Below are positions 8,328 through 17,121 of a stretch of DNA of 64,000 nucleotides, in pieces. Each line of letters opens with the position of its first letter. Positions within the stretch are counted from its first letter, which is position 1. The position numbers and the translations under genes are program-made. A model generated the notes under the pieces. It worked only from the letters and a program-made list of their open reading frames with translations. It was not told the DNA's origin and ran no database searches. Location of the stretch: the NCBI RefSeq assembly GCF_900114035.1, contig NZ_FORP01000004.1:124001-188000 (forward strand), in the 5' to 3' direction. The DNA is from Amycolatopsis sacchari (lineage in GTDB: Bacteria; Actinomycetota; Actinomycetes; Mycobacteriales; Pseudonocardiaceae).

Positions 8328-9373
8328 GCCAGCTCCGGTGAGGGCAGCAGGACCACCTTGCCCTGGCTCGCGCCCGCGGCCAGCTCGTACGCCTTCGCGG
8401 CGTCCTCCAGCGGGAACCGGTCGCTCACCACGCGCTCGGGACGCAGGCCCCACCGCGCGAGGTTCACCGCCAGCTCCGTCATCGCCGTCAGGGACGTGAC
8501 CCACGAGGCGTAGAGCGTCAACTGCTTGTGCAGCAACGCGTCCGACACCTCGGTCTCGAGCGTGCCGCCCTCGCCCACCAGCGAGACCCGGCCCCACTCC
8601 GCCGCACCGGCGATCGCGGTGGCCCGGCCCGCACGGGAACCCGAGCAGTCGATGGTGGTGGCAGAGACCGGCGCGATCTCGTCGTCCGGGGTCAGCACCT
8701 CGTCGAAGACGCCCAGCCCCGAGGCCCACTCGCGCCGCCGCTCCGAGGGCTCGACGCCGACCACCCGGCGCGCGCCCATGCCCCTGCCGATCATCCCCGC
8801 GGCGAGCCCGACCGGCCCGAGCCCCACGACCAGCAGGTCCCCGTCGCCGTTCACGCCGATGCGCCGCAGACCCTCGTACGCCGTGCCGAACCCGCACGCG
8901 ATCAACGCTCCGTCCACATAGGACAGCTCGTCGGGCAGCGGGACGCACGTCGACTCCTCGGCGAGCACGTAGTGCGCGTGCCCGCCGTCGCGCTGCCAGC
9001 CGTAGGCCTTCCGCTCGGGCGCGGTGCAGCTGATGAAGTACCCGCGTCGGCAGTTGTCACACAGCCCGCAGCCCGCGATGTGGTAGACGATCACGCGGTC
9101 GTCCACCCCGAACCGCCGCACACCCGGCCCCGCCGCGACGATCCGGCCGGATGGCTCGTGCCCGGCGACGACGCCGCGGTACGCGGGCCCGTCGACCCCG
9201 CGGTGCCCCTTGTGGCCGTGGTAGATGTAGCCGATGTCGGACCCGCAGATGCCCGACGCGCCCACCTCCACGAGCACCTGGCCCGGCCCCGGCTCGGGCA
9301 CCGGCAGGTCACGCAGCACCGCCGTCGAATCGCCCGGCAGGTACACCCCGGACATCGTCCGTTCCTGGTTCAT
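8324..9373 (-). CDS. Zinc-dependent sorbitol/threonine-type dehydrogenase
   Basis: 349-residue medium-chain dehydrogenase. Catalytic zinc ligands are seen in GICGSDIGYI and GHEPSGRIV; structural zinc cysteines in CGLCDNCRRGYFISC; Rossmann motif VVGLGPVGLAAGMI followed by GVEPSERRR. The substrate is likely a sugar or polyol imported by the adjacent ABC system. Two dehydrogenases (this and the SDR) in one operon suggest either two substrates or two oxidation steps. ATG at 9373 shares one base with the permease stop (TGATG). Confident as a family member; substrate inferred only. Confidence 0.87.
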   Translation of the reverse strand: MNQERTMSGVYLPGDSTAVLRDLPVPEPGPGQVLVEVGASGICGSDIGYIYHGHKGHRGVDGPAYRGVVAGHEPSGRIVAAGPGVRRFGVDDRVIVYHIAGCGLCDNCRRGYFISCTAPERKAYGWQRDGGHAHYVLAEESTCVPLPDELSYVDGALIACGFGTAYEGLRRIGVNGDGDLLVVGLGPVGLAAGMIGRGMGARRVVGVEPSERRREWASGLGVFDEVLTPDDEIAPVSATTIDCSGSRAGRATAIAGAAEWGRVSLVGEGGTLETEVSDALLHKQLTLYASWVTSLTAMTELAVNLARWGLRPERVVSDRFPLEDAAKAYELAAGASQGKVVLLPSPELA

Positions 9374-10377
9374 CAACTCTCCCTCGTCGCGCGGGCCCGT
9401 TTGGTGATGATCACGTTCACCAGCACGGCCACCACGATGATCACGCCGCGCACCACGTTCTGCAGGAACGAGTTCACCCCCAGCAGCACGAGGCCGTTGC
9501 TGATGACGGTGATGAACACGACGCCCAGCAGCGTGCCGAGCATCGAGCCGCGCCCGCCCGCGAGCGCGGTGCCGCCGATGACGACCGCCGCGATGACGTC
9601 GAACTCCAGCCCCGACGCGGCACCGCCGTTGCCCGAGCCGAGCCGGGCGGCGAGCAGTACGCCGGTGATCGCCGAGAGCAGCCCGGTGGTGGCGAACAGC
9701 AGGATCCGGATCTTCGCCAGGTTGACGCCCGCCATCCTGGCGGCGGGCGCGTTGCCGCCGACCGCGTAGACCGAGCGGCCGTAGGCGGTGTAGCGGGCGA
9801 CGTAGGCGAAGACGAAGAACAGCACGACCATCACGATGGCCGGGGTGGGGATGCCGAGGACCGTGCCGCCGAGGACGGTGAAGAAGCCGCTGTCGGGCAG
9901 CACCACCGGCAGCGCGTCGGTGAGGTACAGCCCCAGGCCGCCCAGCGCGCTCCACACGCCGAGGGTCGCGATGAACGAGGGCACGTCGAAACGGGCCCGC
10001 AGCCAGCCGGCGAGCGCGCCCCACGCGATACCGGCGACGAGCGTGACGAGCACCGCCGGGCCGATGCCCAGCCCCCACTCGGTCGCCGCCTTCGCGACGA
10101 GCACCGAGGAGAAGGCCACGGCGGGCCCGATGCTGATGTCGATCTCGCCCGCGATGATCACGAGCGTGACGCCCCAGGCGGCGATGCCGACGGTGGCGGC
10201 GTCCCGGAGCATGCCGAGCTGGTTGTCGAGGCTGAGGAACCCGGCGGCCGTGCTGCCGAGCACGATGTAGAGCACCACGATCGCGGCGAGCAGGCCGATC
10301 TCGTTCAGCGAGCGCCCGCCGAGGCGCCTGCCCACGCTGCCGCGACGCTGCTGGGGCGTGGAGTCGATAACGGTCAT
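9373..10377 (-). CDS. Sugar ABC transporter permease (RbsC family)
   Basis: 334-residue inner-membrane permease with about eight to ten hydrophobic segments. The family motif GEIDISIGPAVAFSSVLVA and the EAA-like loop AVGGNAPAARMAGVNLAKIR identify the ribose/galactose/xylose permease group that works with an RbsA-type double ATPase and a periplasmic-type binding protein, both encoded upstream. The first ~20 residues are cytoplasmic. ATG at 10377 follows the ATPase stop by 17 bp. Imports an aldose; galactose is inferred from dgoD. Confidence 0.92.
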   Translation of the reverse strand: MTVIDSTPQQRRGSVGRRLGGRSLNEIGLLAAIVVLYIVLGSTAAGFLSLDNQLGMLRDAATVGIAAWGVTLVIIAGEIDISIGPAVAFSSVLVAKAATEWGLGIGPAVLVTLVAGIAWGALAGWLRARFDVPSFIATLGVWSALGGLGLYLTDALPVVLPDSGFFTVLGGTVLGIPTPAIVMVVLFFVFAYVARYTAYGRSVYAVGGNAPAARMAGVNLAKIRILLFATTGLLSAITGVLLAARLGSGNGGAASGLEFDVIAAVVIGGTALAGGRGSMLGTLLGVVFITVISNGLVLLGVNSFLQNVVRGVIIVVAVLVNVIITKRARATRES

Positions 10378-10394
10378 GGTCTTCCTTGCCTTGG

Positions 10395-11888
10395 TCAGGC
10401 CGCCATTGCGGCGGAGAGCACGGAATCGGTGGTCAGTTCGGCGCCGGTCAGCTCGCCGGCGACACGGCCGCCGCGCAACGCGAGCACCCGGTCGCACACC
10501 AGGGGCAGCTCCTCCAGCTCGCCGGAGACGAACACGATCGCGGCCCCGGCGTCGGCCAGTTCCCGCACCAGGCGGTAGATCTCGGCCTTGGCCTGCACGT
10601 CGACGCCGCGGGTCGGCTCGTCGAGCAGCAGGATGCGGCTGCCCGCGTGCAGCCACCGGCCGATCACGGCCTTCTGCTGGTTGCCGCCGGAGAGGTTGAC
10701 GATCGGCGTGTCCGCCGCGGCGGTGGCGATCGACAGCCGCCCGATGAGTTTCTCCGCCGCGCGCCGGACCCGGCCCGGCGCGATCGCCGGTCCACTCCGG
10801 ACGGCGCGGAAGTCCGACAGGACGAGGTTCTCGTCCACCCCGAGCAGCGGCACGACGCCTTCGTCCTTGCGGTCCTCCGGGGTCATGCCCACGCCTAGGC
10901 GCTTCATCGCGGCCGCCGTGGGCCTGCCGATCTCACGGCCCTCCACGCTGATCGTGCCCGCTGCGGGCGGGTCGAACCCCGCGATCGCACGCAGCACCTC
11001 GGTTCGCCCGGACCCCATGAGCCCGCCGAGACCGAGGATTTCGCCGGGGTGCACGTCGAAGGACACGTCGAGCACCTTCGGCGGCACGCGCAGCCCGCGC
11101 ACGGACAGCAGCGGCACCCCGGACCGGTCGACCTTCCGCAGCGGCGGCCGTTCGACGGCGGCGGCCGTGTCGCCCAGCATCAGCGCGACGATGCGGCTCG
11201 TGTCGGCCTCCGCGACGTCCACCGTTTCGACGACGCGGCCGTCCCGCATCACTGTGGCGCTGTGGGCGATGCGCCGGATCTCCTCCAGCCGGTGGCTGAC
11301 GTAGAGCACGGCGACGCCCTCGTCCGCGATGCGCGTGACCGTCTCCAGCACGACGTCGACCTCTTCGGCGGCGAGCGCGCTGGTGGGCTCGTCGAGGATC
11401 AGCAGGCGCGGCTGTTCACGGACGGCGCGGCAGATCTCGACCAGCTGCCGGTGCGCCAGCGGCAGCGAGCCGACGGCCGCTGCCGGGTCGATGGCCAGGC
11501 CCAGCCGCTCGAACACCGCGCGGGCACCGGCCCGCATGGCGCGGTAGTCGACCTTGCCGCCGCGCCGCGGCCAGCGGCCCAGGTACAGGTTCTCCGCGAC
11601 GCTCAGCTCCGCCACGAGGCTCAGCTCCTGGTGGACCGTGCTGACGCGCAGCTCCGCCGCCCGGCGCACCCCACCGTCACCGAGCCGCTCGCCCGCGACG
11701 GTGACGGTGCCCGCGTCCGGCCGCTCCACCCCGGACAGCACGCGGATCAACGTGGACTTGCCCGCGCCGTTGCGGCCGAGCAGCGCGCGGACCTCACCGG
11801 CGCGGATGGTCAGCGAGGCGTCGGTGAGCGCGCGGACGCCGGGATAGTGCTTGGTGACGCCGTCGACGACGATGACGTTGGCGGTCAC
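10395..11888 (-). CDS. Sugar ABC transporter ATPase, two NBDs (RbsA/MglA family)
   Basis: 497-residue ATPase with two nucleotide-binding domains in one chain, as usual for the RbsA family. N-terminal domain: Walker A GRNGAGKST near residue 38, Q-loop STVHQELSLV, Walker B LLILDEPTSAL. C-terminal domain: GLGGLMGSGRTE in place of a canonical Walker A, signature NLSGGNQQKAVIGRWL, Walker B LLLDEPTRGVDV. The degenerate second Walker A is normal for the family. GTG at 11888 has AAGGAG nearby. Energises import with the neighbouring permease. Confidence 0.94.
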   Translation of the reverse strand: MTANVIVVDGVTKHYPGVRALTDASLTIRAGEVRALLGRNGAGKSTLIRVLSGVERPDAGTVTVAGERLGDGGVRRAAELRVSTVHQELSLVAELSVAENLYLGRWPRRGGKVDYRAMRAGARAVFERLGLAIDPAAAVGSLPLAHRQLVEICRAVREQPRLLILDEPTSALAAEEVDVVLETVTRIADEGVAVLYVSHRLEEIRRIAHSATVMRDGRVVETVDVAEADTSRIVALMLGDTAAAVERPPLRKVDRSGVPLLSVRGLRVPPKVLDVSFDVHPGEILGLGGLMGSGRTEVLRAIAGFDPPAAGTISVEGREIGRPTAAAMKRLGVGMTPEDRKDEGVVPLLGVDENLVLSDFRAVRSGPAIAPGRVRRAAEKLIGRLSIATAAADTPIVNLSGGNQQKAVIGRWLHAGSRILLLDEPTRGVDVQAKAEIYRLVRELADAGAAIVFVSGELEELPLVCDRVLALRGGRVAGELTGAELTTDSVLSAAMAA

Positions 11889-11935
11889 GGACTTCTCCTT
11901 CGCTCGATCGTCTGCTGTGGACAGTGGCGGGTGGC

Positions 11936-12928
11936 TCACGGCACCCCGTCCGGGTGCGCGGTGAGCCAGGCGCCGCCCTGCTGCGGGCCCACGTACAACT
12001 CGATCGGCGCCGGCACGACCGTGTAGGTCTTCAGGTCCCCCCTGCGGACCTGGTCGGCGGCCCGCGCGGCGAGCTTGCCGACGGCGATGCCGGAGATGTC
12101 GACGACGGCCTTCAGTACGGTGCCCGCGGCGAGCGCCTGCGCGGCCTCGGTGGACATGTCGCTGCCGAACACGACGGTCTGCCCGGTCTTGCCACGGGCC
12201 TGCACCGCGCGGACGGCGCCCATCGTCGCGCCGCCCGCCTCGCCGTAGAAGGCGTCGACGTCGGGGTGCGCGGTGAGGATGCGCTCCGCCACGTCCACCG
12301 CGTCGTCGATCGTCGCGCCCTCCTGGTTGGCGACGATCGACGCGCCGGGCAGCTTGGCCTTCAGCGCCTGCTCGAAACCCTGGCGGCGCTGGATGCACAC
12401 CTCGACGAACTCGCAGTTGACGACGGCGATCTTCGGCTCCGCCTTGCCGACGGACCGGAAGTGCTCGGCGGCCTGGTCCCCGAGCAGCGCCCCGAAGCGG
12501 ACCGGATCGCCCAGCACGTACGCGGACACGTACTTCCGCGCGCTGTCCTCGGCGATGCAGGTGTTGTAGCAGATGACGGGGATGCCGCTGGAGTGCGCGA
12601 GCTTGATCGCCGGCACCGACGCGGTCGCCGACGCGGGCGACAGGATGAGCGCGTCGACCTTCGCGGCGCTCACCTGGTCGACGAAGGTGCTCTCCTTCGA
12701 CGCGTCGCCCTGCGCGTTGATCTGCAGCAGCTGCGGCACGTGCCCGAGCGCCTCGGCCTCCTGCTGCATCCCGGCGCGCACCCCGGCGTAGAACCCCTGC
12801 GCGTCCATGTAGACGACACCGAACCGGCCGTTCTCACCGACCTTGCCGCCGCACGCCGCGACGAGCCCGAGCAGCACCACGGCCGCCAGCGCCAGGCCCG
12901 CCCGGCCGAGACGCCCCGTTGCGCCCAT
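11936..12928 (-). CDS. Sugar-binding lipoprotein of the ABC transporter
   Basis: 330-residue periplasmic-binding-protein-like type I lipoprotein. Residues 1-27 form a lipoprotein signal (LLGLVAACGG, lipidated Cys27). The mature part has FGVVYMDAQGFYAGVRAGMQ and DALILSPASATA, typical of the ribose/galactose binders. Two further cysteine pairs (CYNTC, NCEFVEVC) are unusual and could form disulfides. ATG at 12928 is chosen over an in-frame start at 12946 because GAGGAGAG sits 4 bases upstream. It is the first gene of the operon, directly downstream of the AT-only operator. Confidence 0.9.
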   Translation of the reverse strand: MGATGRLGRAGLALAAVVLLGLVAACGGKVGENGRFGVVYMDAQGFYAGVRAGMQQEAEALGHVPQLLQINAQGDASKESTFVDQVSAAKVDALILSPASATASVPAIKLAHSSGIPVICYNTCIAEDSARKYVSAYVLGDPVRFGALLGDQAAEHFRSVGKAEPKIAVVNCEFVEVCIQRRQGFEQALKAKLPGASIVANQEGATIDDAVDVAERILTAHPDVDAFYGEAGGATMGAVRAVQARGKTGQTVVFGSDMSTEAAQALAAGTVLKAVVDISGIAVGKLAARAADQVRRGDLKTYTVVPAPIELYVGPQQGGAWLTAHPDGVP

Positions 12929-12990
12929 ATCTCTCCTCTGATCCACACCGACCTCGTGACGACGACCAGTCTGGGGCCCGGGCGGACCAG

Positions 12991-13014
12991 AGTCAAGATT
13001 AATTATTAATTAAT
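12991..13014 (-). promoter_or_regulatory. Operator and -35 box of the sugar operon
   Basis: On the minus strand a TTGACT -35 box (12996-12991) is followed after 17 bases by CAGACT, a weak -10. Directly abutting the -35 is ATTAATTATTAATTAAT (12998-13014), a perfect 17-bp palindrome with 8-bp arms made only of A and T in a genome region that is otherwise over two-thirds GC. It lies 70-86 bp ahead of the binding-protein start, the natural place for the operon's FadR-type repressor. Binding by that protein is inference. Confidence 0.7.
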
Positions 13015-13025
13015 GCGCTTCCGGG

Positions 13026-14942
13026 TTACCGGCTGCCGGAGAAGACCGGGTCGTGGCGGGTGCGGCGGCCTTCGATGCGCACCGGGCTCGCGGTCGGCGC
13101 GTAACCCGCCGCGACGACGGTGTACTCGCCCGGCGGCAGGCCCTCGACGCGGTAGCGCCCGGCCTCGTCCGCGACGGCCGTGTGCCGGGCCGCGCCGTCC
13201 GGTCCCAGCACCTCGACGCGGGCGAACGGGACGGGCCCCGCCGGGCCGGTCACCACACCCGAAAGCCGCACCTCCCGCTCGAACGCGAAGTCCGCGGTCA
13301 CCGGGCCGTCCGCCACCCGCACCTGCCGCACCGCGGGCTCGCGGCCGGGCACCGAGGCGAGCACCAGGTACTCGCCCGGCTCGACGGGCAGCTCGAACCG
13401 CCCGTCCTCGCCCACCTCGGCACGCTGGGAACGGTTGGTGCGCAAGGAAGTCAGCGTCACCGCGGCGGGTGCGCCGACCACCGTGCCGCGGACGACGGGA
13501 CGCGGTGAAGCGGGCTTGCGGCGGCGGGCGGACATCACGACGTCGGCCAGCCCGACCAGCAGCGCCACCCCCACCAGCACGACCGAACCGACCAGCCCGT
13601 GCGCGGCCGAGGAGTGGTAGTCGCCGTGCGAGCGGGTCAGCTGCCCGAAGAACAGCGAGCCGCCGAGCGCAGTCCCGATCGCGGCACCCACGCGCTGCCC
13701 CGTCTGCAGCACGCCCGCCGCGGTCCCGCCCTCCGCGGGCGGCACCTCCTCCAGCGCGAGCGTCTGGTTGGGCGCGATCACGAAGCCACTGCCGAACCCG
13801 GCCACGAACAGCGGCCCGGCCAGCACGAACGCGGCGTTCGCGCCGTCGTACTCCCCCACCAGCAGCGCCGTCGCGCCCAGGCCGAGCACGACCAGGACGA
13901 TGCCCGACACGACCAGCGGACGGCCGAACCGGTGCACGATCCGGCCGCCGATCGCGGGCGAGATCGCCGAGCCGATCGCGAACGCCAGCAGCGAACACCC
14001 CGCCTCCAGCGGCGAATAGCCGAGGCCCTGCTGGAAGAACAACGTCATGACCAGGAAGATCCCGGTGAACCCGGCGAAGTAGACCATGCCGAGCAGCGCG
14101 CCCGCGGAGTAGCTGCGCACCGTCAGCAGCTTCAGGTTCACCAGCGGGTGCTTGCCGCGGGCGCCCAGCCGCCGCTCCCACAGCACGAACAGCACGAGCA
14201 GCGCGGCGCCGACGCCCATCAGCCACCAGCGAGGCGTCGACGTGGACTCCTCGGCCTCCACCAGCGGCAGCATCACCGAGACCACGGCGAGGCCAAGCAG
14301 CAGCGTGCCCAGCAGGTCGGGCGAGCGCCGGGGACCGCGGCGCTCGTCGTGCGGCAGCAGCCGCATCCCGAACGCGATCGCGAGCAGCCCGATCGGCAGG
14401 TTGACGTAGAAGACGTAGCGCCAGCCCTGCTCCATCCCGATGCCCTGGATGAGCAGGCCGCCCAGCAGCGGGCCGACCGCGGTGGACAGCCCGACGGTCG
14501 CGCCGAACAGGCCGAACGCCTTGCCCCGCTCGCGCCCGGTGAACAGCTGCTGGATCATGCCGATGACCTGCGGGTTGAGCAGCCCGCCCGCGATGCCCTG
14601 GCACAGCCGCGCGACCACGAGCCAGGTGGCGCCGGGCGCCGCCCCGCACAAGACGCTGGTGGCCACGAACAGCAGCAGCCCGAGCAGGAACATGCGCTTG
14701 CGGCCGTAGTCGTCCCCGAGCCGCCCGGCCGGGACGAGGGCCAGCCCGAACGTCAGCGCGTAGCCGGACACGACCCACGACACGTCGGCGGGGGTGGCAC
14801 CGATGCCGTGCTCCATCGACGGGAGCGCGACGTTGACGATGCTCACGTCGAGCAGGGTCATGAACCCCGCGACCAGACAGATCCACAGCGCGCGCCAGCG
14901 CCGCGGGTCGGCGTTGCCCGTTGAAGTCACCACGTCATCCAC
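13026..14942 (-). CDS. DHA2-type MFS efflux pump with C-terminal carboxypeptidase-regulatory-like domains
   Basis: 638-residue fusion. Residues 1-475 are a 14-helix drug:H+ antiporter of the EmrB/QacA group (LDVSIVNVALPSM in helix 1, GRLGDDYGRKRMF loop 2-3, GPLLGGLL motif C). Residues ~480-638 hold two beta-sandwich domains of the carboxypeptidase-regulatory/CNA-B-like class, each ending in a PGEY-type motif (PVEPGEYLVLASVPG, LPPGEYTVVAAG). Normal pumps of this family stop near 480-520 residues. GTG at 14942 is the first start, with others at 14933 and 14930. It is divergent from a MarR gene 48 bp away, which probably controls it. Confidence 0.9.
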   Translation of the reverse strand: MDDVVTSTGNADPRRWRALWICLVAGFMTLLDVSIVNVALPSMEHGIGATPADVSWVVSGYALTFGLALVPAGRLGDDYGRKRMFLLGLLLFVATSVLCGAAPGATWLVVARLCQGIAGGLLNPQVIGMIQQLFTGRERGKAFGLFGATVGLSTAVGPLLGGLLIQGIGMEQGWRYVFYVNLPIGLLAIAFGMRLLPHDERRGPRRSPDLLGTLLLGLAVVSVMLPLVEAEESTSTPRWWLMGVGAALLVLFVLWERRLGARGKHPLVNLKLLTVRSYSAGALLGMVYFAGFTGIFLVMTLFFQQGLGYSPLEAGCSLLAFAIGSAISPAIGGRIVHRFGRPLVVSGIVLVVLGLGATALLVGEYDGANAAFVLAGPLFVAGFGSGFVIAPNQTLALEEVPPAEGGTAAGVLQTGQRVGAAIGTALGGSLFFGQLTRSHGDYHSSAAHGLVGSVVLVGVALLVGLADVVMSARRRKPASPRPVVRGTVVGAPAAVTLTSLRTNRSQRAEVGEDGRFELPVEPGEYLVLASVPGREPAVRQVRVADGPVTADFAFEREVRLSGVVTGPAGPVPFARVEVLGPDGAARHTAVADEAGRYRVEGLPPGEYTVVAAGYAPTASPVRIEGRRTRHDPVFSGSR

Positions 14943-14990
14943 AGTAGATTCGAGACCAGTAAGAATTTTCCCAAGCTAAGGATACCGGTG

Positions 14991-15503
14991 ATGGCGGCGG
15001 CTGGCGGACCACGTGACCGGGTCGACATCCTCATGGACCAGGTACCCGGGCACAGCGAGGCGGAATCCACCGCGAAGGCGCTGGCGCTCCGGCTGCGCCG
15101 GGTCGCGCACCGGCTGGAGACCGAACTGCGCCGCGAACTGGCCGCGTTCGGCATCGAGCTGTGGGAGCTGGAACTGCTGGCCACGCTGAAACGGGCGGGC
15201 CCACCGTATCGGCTGTCCGCGGGTGCGCTGCTCGACAGCATGCGCGTCACGTCGGGCGGGGTGACCAAGCGCGTGGCGGGGCTGGAACGCCGGGGCTGGG
15301 TGCGGCGAGAGACCGATCCGGCCGACCGCAGGCAGATCCTGGTCGGCCTCACCGACACCGGCCTGCGGCGCGTCCGCGAGGTGCTCGGCACCAAGACCGG
15401 CACGGAGACGCGGCTTCTGTCGGCCCTGTCCCCCGCCACCCAGCAGCGGCTCAACGACGACCTGCGGCGCCTCCTGGTCTCACTGGAAGGCGCCGCGGAC
15501 TGA
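14991..15503 (+). CDS. MarR-family regulator
   Basis: 170-residue winged-helix regulator. Recognition region LSAGALLDSMRVTSGGVTKRVAGLERRGWVRRETDPADRRQILVGLT is typical, with the DPADRR wing. It is divergent from the MFS pump gene across a 48-bp gap, the classic arrangement of a drug-responsive repressor with its efflux pump. ATG at 14991 has AAGGA 8 bases upstream; GTG at 14988 would add one residue. The short leader means its promoter must overlap that of the pump. Ligand unknown. Confidence 0.9.
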   Translation: MAAAGGPRDRVDILMDQVPGHSEAESTAKALALRLRRVAHRLETELRRELAAFGIELWELELLATLKRAGPPYRLSAGALLDSMRVTSGGVTKRVAGLERRGWVRRETDPADRRQILVGLTDTGLRRVREVLGTKTGTETRLLSALSPATQQRLNDDLRRLLVSLEGAAD

Positions 15504-15519
15504 GGCGGAGGAGGTGCCC

Positions 15520-16360
15520 GTGTCCCGTCAGGAACTCGCCCGTTTCCTGCGTGACCGGCGGGAGAAGCTGCGGCCGGCCGACCTCGGGCTGCCCGAGGGC
15601 ACGCGGCGGCGCACGCCGGGCCTGCGCCGCGAGGAGGTCGCCGGCCTCGCCGCCGTGTCGGTCGACTACTACGTCCGGCTGGAGCAGGCGCGCGGGCCGC
15701 ACCCGTCGGCCCGGGTCCTCGACGCCGTCGCCGGCGCGCTGCGACTGAGCCCGGCCGAGCGCGCCCACGTCTTCCGCCTCGCTGGTACCGATCCCGCGCC
15801 GCTGATCGGACCGGTGCGGACCGTGCGCCCGCACGTCGCCGGTCTGCTGACGCGGCTACCCGAAACGGGTGTCGTGGTCACCGACGCGACGTACACCGTG
15901 CTCGCCCGCAATCCGCTCGCCGACGCCCTGCTCGGTGACTTCGGGCCGCGCCCCAACCTCGCGCGCCGCTACTTCCTGCAGGGTCAGCGCGCGGAACGGC
16001 CGGAAGGCGGCCCGTTCGGTCCGATCGCCGCCGCCCCCGCTGCGGGCCGCGGCCGACCGCTACCCGCGTGACGAGCCGCTCCGGCGCCTGCTGGCCGACC
16101 TGCGGGAACGCAGCGAGGAGTTTCGGGAGCTGTGGCGGACGCACCGGGTGCACGCGCCGGGGCACCGCCGCAAGACGCTCGCGCACCCGGACCTCGGCCG
16201 CGTCCGGGTGAACTGCGACGTGCTCGCCGTCCCCGAGGACGACCAGCAGATCGTCTTCGTCACCGCCGACCCCGGCACGCCCTCGGCACGCGCGCTGCGT
16301 CACCTGGCCCGCGTTTCCCCGGCCCGTGAACGGGAAACACCGGAACGCGCGCCGCAGTGA
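15520..16360 (+). pseudogene. XRE/MmyB-like regulator, frameshifted
   Basis: Helix-turn-helix protein with a C-terminal MmyB-like ligand-binding domain. Residues 1-75 hold the HTH (GLRREEVAGLAAVSVDYYVRLEQARG). The frame from GTG 15520 (GGCGGAGGAG upstream) runs into a stop at 16071, while the rest of the domain (RAAADRYPRDEPLRRLL, FRELWRTH, LAVPEDDQQIVFVTADPGTPSA) continues in the next frame to 16360. Removing one C from the five-C run at 16034-16038 joins them as IAAAPLRAAADRYP. Either an inactivating or phase-variable slip, or a sequencing error. It follows the MarR gene by 16 bp and may be cotranscribed. Confidence 0.85.
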
Positions 16361-16406
16361 TCTCCACTAGCTTGGGCTGTTCGGGAGCGACGACGGGAGC
16401 CGACAC

Positions 16407-17114
16407 ATGGGGCAGCCCTGGGAACCGGACGAACTGGGCAAGACCATCGCGGGGGTGGCCAGGGACCTCCTCGCCCAGCCGACGCTGCAGGACACGCTCG
16501 ACCGGATCGTGTACCACGCGATCCGGGTCGTGGACGGGTGCGAGTTCGCCGGCATCCTGTCCGTGCGGAACGGCGAGGTGCAGTCCCTCACAGCCAGTGA
16601 CGACGGCGTGGTCGCCTCGGACCGGATCCAAGGCGAGCTGCGTGAGGGGCCCTGCTTCGACGCGGCGCTGCGCCTGAGCGAGATCTACCGCCTGCCCGAC
16701 CTCGCCGCCGCACGTGACCGCTGGCCGCACTACGTGCCGCGGGCACTGGAGCTCGGCATCCGAGGCATGATGAGCTTCCTGCTCTACACCGACGACGCGC
16801 GGGAAAACCTCGGCGCGCTCAACCTGTACTCCGGCGAGCCGAACATGTTCACCCCCCGCTCCGAACACACGGGCTGGCTGCTCGCCTCGCACGCCGCCGT
16901 GGCGTTCGCCGGTGCGCGCCGCCAGGGGCAGCTGCACGAGGCGATCACCACCCGCCAGGACATCGGCGAGGCGATCGGCATCCTGATGGAGCGGTACAAG
17001 ATCACCCGCGACCAGGCGTTCGAGCTGCTGAAGAAGGCCTCCCAGGACCGCAACGTCAAGCTGCGCGAGCTGGCCCGCTCGGTCACCGAGACCGGCGAGG
17101 CCCCCCTCGGCTGA
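16407..17114 (+). CDS. GAF-ANTAR domain transcription antitermination regulator
   Basis: 235 residues: an N-terminal GAF sensor domain (about 25-160) and a C-terminal ANTAR RNA-binding domain (about 170-230, DIGEAIGILMERYKITRDQAFELLKKASQ). ANTAR proteins bind paired hexaloop hairpins in nascent RNA and block terminators. No kinase partner or dimeric ANTAR RNA element was recognised nearby, so targets are unknown. A second paralogue lies at 48,606-49,343. It converges on the dehydratase gene with a gap of 7 bp. Confidence 0.9.
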   Translation: MGQPWEPDELGKTIAGVARDLLAQPTLQDTLDRIVYHAIRVVDGCEFAGILSVRNGEVQSLTASDDGVVASDRIQGELREGPCFDAALRLSEIYRLPDLAAARDRWPHYVPRALELGIRGMMSFLLYTDDARENLGALNLYSGEPNMFTPRSEHTGWLLASHAAVAFAGARRQGQLHEAITTRQDIGEAIGILMERYKITRDQAFELLKKASQDRNVKLRELARSVTETGEAPLG

Positions 17115-17121
17115 AGCCGGG

